Program-made: the position numbers and the translations under genes
Assembly: GCA_013399015.1 (NCBI GenBank)
Contig: VWZX01001688.1
Coordinates: 4,304,220 to 4,368,219 of the forward strand
DNA length: 64,000 nt
Direction of reading: 5' to 3'
DNA from: Galbula dea
Lineage: Eukaryota > Chordata > Aves > Piciformes > Galbulidae
In this document: positions 61,270 to 64,000 of the stretch, one piece after another
Numbering within the stretch: position 1 is the stretch's first letter
Layout: each line of letters starts with the position of its first letter
Notes under the pieces: generated by a model
The model's input: the letters and a program-made list of their open reading frames with translations, nothing else
What the model was told of the DNA's origin: nothing
Databases searched by the model: none

Positions 61270-61870
61270 TTAATTTTTAAAAGCATAACTGTTTGGAGAA
61301 ATTAAGCATTTTAGTGATATGATTTTGATTTGCTCACTGCTTCACTGACATCTGGGTCCCATCTTGTTTAAATGCTGCCAGCCATCTGGGGCAGACAGTC
61401 CCTACGTGCCAATACTGACTGATATGCTGCCCATCCTGGTACAGGAACTGTAAGTTGTGCCAATCTAGTTGGCAATCAATTTCTTAGCAAACAATTGACA
61501 TTTGTATGTGTATTATTTCTGAGGTACTGATCATTTCCAGGGCAGGAGAGTGTAGCTGAATATTTTTTTTCTCATTGAGATTAATGTGCACACACCTAAT
61601 CCTGGTTATGGAGAGGAAGTTGCCAGCATTCAATTTCATCCATTTAGTTATTAACAAATTCTCTTTTGCAACTTCATCAGTTAGGAGATTATCTGCATTT
61701 TGAGCACTTAATACAGTCTATCAAAAGAGGCTCTATGTTTTAATTTGCATTTTCTGTGTTGGCCCAGCAAAGCAATGTTCTTTTTGACCAGTTTTGATTG
61801 ACATCTGTACTGAACATTTAAAATAAGAGATGCTTGCTCAGGCCTTTAGGGATAAGTCCTGGTGCATAAA
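61270..61870. promoter_or_regulatory. Candidate regulatory block, large and motif-rich
   Basis: Includes an everted NFI-type pair TGCCAA-TCTAG-TTGGCA (61458-61474), an OTX-type TAATCC (61597-61602), a perfect octamer ATTTGCAT (61743-61750) and a PBX/MEIS-like TGATTGACA (61795-61803). It lies just before a CR1 fragment. About 600 bp without repeats or frames. Confidence 0.3.
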
Positions 61871-61987
61871 TGGTACATACCTCACACTTCCCTTGTACTT
61901 CTGTCTATCTTCACCATATTTACTTTGGTGTGCTTCACACTAAAGGTAGATTGCAAGTGACCTGTGGAGGGGAGGTGGCTGGCAACA

Positions 61988-62284
61988 AAAAAAGCTGGGG
62001 AGGAAACTTTTTATAAGGGCATGTAGTGATAGGACAATAGATAATGGATTTAAACTGATTAGATTAGATGTAAAGAAAAACTTCCTCACTATGGGGGTGG
62101 TGAGGCATTGGAACAGGTTTCCTAGAGAAGTTGTGGATGCCTCATTCCTGGAAGTGTCCAAGGCCAGGTTGGATGGGGCTTGGAGCAACCTGGTCAAATG
62201 GAAGGTGTCCTTGCCCACAGCAGGGGGGTTGGAACTGGATGATCTTTAATGTCCCTTCCAACCCAAACCATTCTATAATTTGTG
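61988..62284 (+). mobile_element. CR1 LINE fragment, 3' end, longest copy
   Basis: Sense-strand CR1 tail of about 300 bp: GGGCATGTAGTGATAGGACA, AGAAAAACTTCCTCACTATG, GGTGAGGCATTGGAACAGGT, GGAAGTGTCCAAGGCCAGGT, CAGGGGGGTTGGAACTGGAT, and the end TTCTATAATTTGTG, a decayed terminal 8-mer. 5' truncated with no reverse-transcriptase frame. The 5' edge is approximate. Confidence 0.95.
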
Positions 62285-63169
62285 GTAATATATTTTCAGG
62301 CCTGTAAAGACACCACATGGCATTGTGAATTACTTTCCTTTACCCCTTCTTGACAAAAAAATTGTGATTAAAAATATGTGGAACGTTAAACTGTTTATGC
62401 TGAAAACTTATTGGAAGAATCTAATTGGAGAAACAGGATGCCAAAACTTTAACAAAAGCTTTTTTTGTGTCCCCATCTGTTTAATCAGGTGTTTTAGTAT
62501 AGAAGGTGTTTTAACAAAAGGTTGTGCAGATGGTAAGGAAAACATTAAACTGTTTGACTAAAAATAATTTCCTTTCTCAAAGAGGGAGCACTTTCATTAG
62601 TTCAACAGTTATAACTTCCAGGAGGTGCCACAGGGTACAAAATGCCTGGATTCAGTGCAAAAATTTATAAGCAAGACTAAATGAATGCCTGACTAGCTTA
62701 AATTTAGGTGTTTAGGTGCAGACATCCAAAGCTATTGCATGCTACCTCGTTCTCTGTGCAGAAATGATGTGTTCCTCTATTTGCCACAGCATATTAACTC
62801 CAGCACTGTTTTGCCACCTCTGTTGCATAAGCCGGGTGTTGATTGTGACTGTTGTAGCAATGCACAGAGCAAGTGCTGATTCAGAGGGCTCTGAACTGCT
62901 GCTGGCTAAGGGCTGTTCTCATTACCTTGTTGTTTTGTTGCAATGGGATCAAGGCTGTGATGGAAGCTGGGTGCTGGACAAGCAAAAAGATAGTCTCAGT
63001 CTCCAAGAGTCTGCAGTCTCAGACAGCCTGTGTGTCTTACTCCAAACTGTAACGTCTGTTGGATTTTGCTGAGTGAGTCACACAGTTTTGTTTTGTCATA
63101 TTCAGATGACACCTCCTCCTCTTAGTGAAAACATGTTGGAATAGCCTCACAGCATAACCAAACAACAAA

Positions 63170-63620
63170 AGAGTAATGCTGATGGCTGACAGCTCTGACA
63201 GGTGCATTTTAAACTGGATTCAGTTTTGTCATCGTGCACATAAAGAAGCATTGACGGTGGAAAAATAAATGGATTTTTTTAATGCGATTTTGTAACTTTG
63301 CCAAACGTTGCTTCATTAAGAAATCCAAACATTGCCATCTTCCAAGCTGGGTGATTCAAATGCAGAGGTGTTTGTCTTGTGAGGATGCTTAAATATTTAA
63401 TTCTTTAGCCCCATTTGCAGAGAATTTGATGTGGCTGTTGGGGAAAGATTTGCCTGGTTTGGTTTGAGGGTGACTCTGGGGTTCTTCAGCAGTCTGAGCA
63501 TGCTTCTGTTCCATCCCTGTAATATTTCACCACAAATAGCCTTGACTGGTTCAATGATTTTTGTCATTGTACAGGTCATGAATATTCAGTCATAATCTGA
63601 AGCAGAATACTTCTGTTAGC
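63170..63620. promoter_or_regulatory. Candidate regulatory block
   Basis: AT-rich but CpG-retaining (GTCATCGTGC, TTGACGGTGG, ATGCGATT, AAACGTTG). Its distal end holds the inverted pair CAATGA-TTTTTG-TCATTG (63552-63569) and the palindrome GAATATTC (63580-63587). Texture typical of conserved non-coding DNA; function inferred. Confidence 0.28.
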
Positions 63621-63841
63621 CTTTTGCAGACTTTGGGGCATCATGTTTGTACTTTGGAAGGAAAACAGGAGCCCTGTTAAAAGCAGATGCCTCAGAGGGC
63701 AGTTGTTTTATTTCTTTCCTTTTGCCATAGCCTGTCTGCTCAAAGGCTTCAGGGTAAGCACATGAAAGAAATTCAGGAATAATAAAGGATTAGAATTTTT
63801 AGTTTTTAAATTATTATTACTTTTATTTTTATCTTGTGGGA

Positions 63842-63880
63842 TTTTTGTTGTTGTTGTTTTTGTTTTGGTGGGGTTTTTTT
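63842..63880 (+). repeat. T/G-rich low-complexity tract with GTT repeat
   Basis: GTTGTTGTTGTT followed by TTTTGTTTTGGTGGGGTTTTTTT. Simple sequence. Confidence 0.8.
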
Positions 63881-64000
63881 GTCCAGAATCTGTTACCAGC
63901 AGTCTGGGAAGATTTTTTTTGCAAGGAAAACTCCCAGGAACTTTGATTAAGACATGAGTGAGCCATTGAGAGACCATTTTTAAGCATACCTGTGGAAAAA

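Larger units (their letters stand above)
43557..61987. other. Intergenic sequence, no gene seen; several motif-rich blocks
   Basis: About 18.4 kb. All reading frames are short and lack domain similarity. T and A homopolymers occur at 44913-44928, 45067-45080 and 53579-53593. A GC-richer but CpG-poor patch lies at 60890-61210. Candidate regulatory blocks near 46.6, 48.4, 55.3 and 61.3-61.9 kb are listed separately. Confidence 0.65.
62285..64000. other. Intergenic sequence to window end
   Basis: No coding exon recognised; the 118-codon frame at 62716-63072 has no domain. Contains the candidate block 63170-63620 and a T/G low-complexity tract (63842-63880). Confidence 0.6.

Overview
The window reads as a bird nuclear genome. 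Genes are intron-split, base composition is AT-rich and CpG-poor, and the only interspersed repeats I can recognise are five short, 5'-truncated CR1 LINE tails with the typical avian CR1 3' end (ATTCTATG repeats). I cannot name the species.

One protein-coding gene is present, and only its 3' part. The last four coding exons of an AP-2 transcription factor lie on the + strand at 68-290, 919-1037, 2410-2551 and 4402-4687. They have canonical GT/AG borders and one continuous phase, and they end in TAA. The C-terminal tail (MNTGDQSPAETNKTIDKM, then DKHRK) identifies it as TFAP2C (AP-2 gamma) rather than TFAP2A, B, D or E. The exons supply the C-terminal half of the DNA-binding domain and the whole helix-span-helix dimerization region. 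A 3' UTR of about 1.4 kb follows, with AU-rich and Pumilio-type elements and poly(A) signals at 5145, 6051 and possibly 6242.

From about 6.3 kb to the end (roughly 58 kb) I find no credible coding exon on either strand, no rRNA or tRNA and no CpG island. By vertebrate synteny this should be the gene-poor interval between TFAP2C and BMP7, known in mouse as a regulatory landscape for both genes. BMP7 itself is not in the window. The interval holds CR1 fragments at 16.1, 17.2, 34.1, 43.3 and 62.0 kb, simple repeats, a G-free A/C tract at 40.3 kb, a recent-looking 37-39 bp tandem duplication at 26.0 kb, and several blocks dense in developmental transcription-factor motifs. The most striking are an octamer joined to overlapping homeodomain palindromes (48.43 kb), an NFI-like palindrome beside an OTX-type palindrome (46.6 kb), an inverted TAATTA pair (28.85 kb), a SOX-OCT-like composite (25.19 kb), and motif-rich stretches at 61.3-61.9 and 63.2-63.6 kb. 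These are candidate conserved enhancers. Conservation cannot be tested from one sequence, so confidence is kept low.

I see no sign of a new gene system, CRISPR array or intact mobile element. The interest of the window lies in possible cis-regulation of TFAP2C and BMP7.
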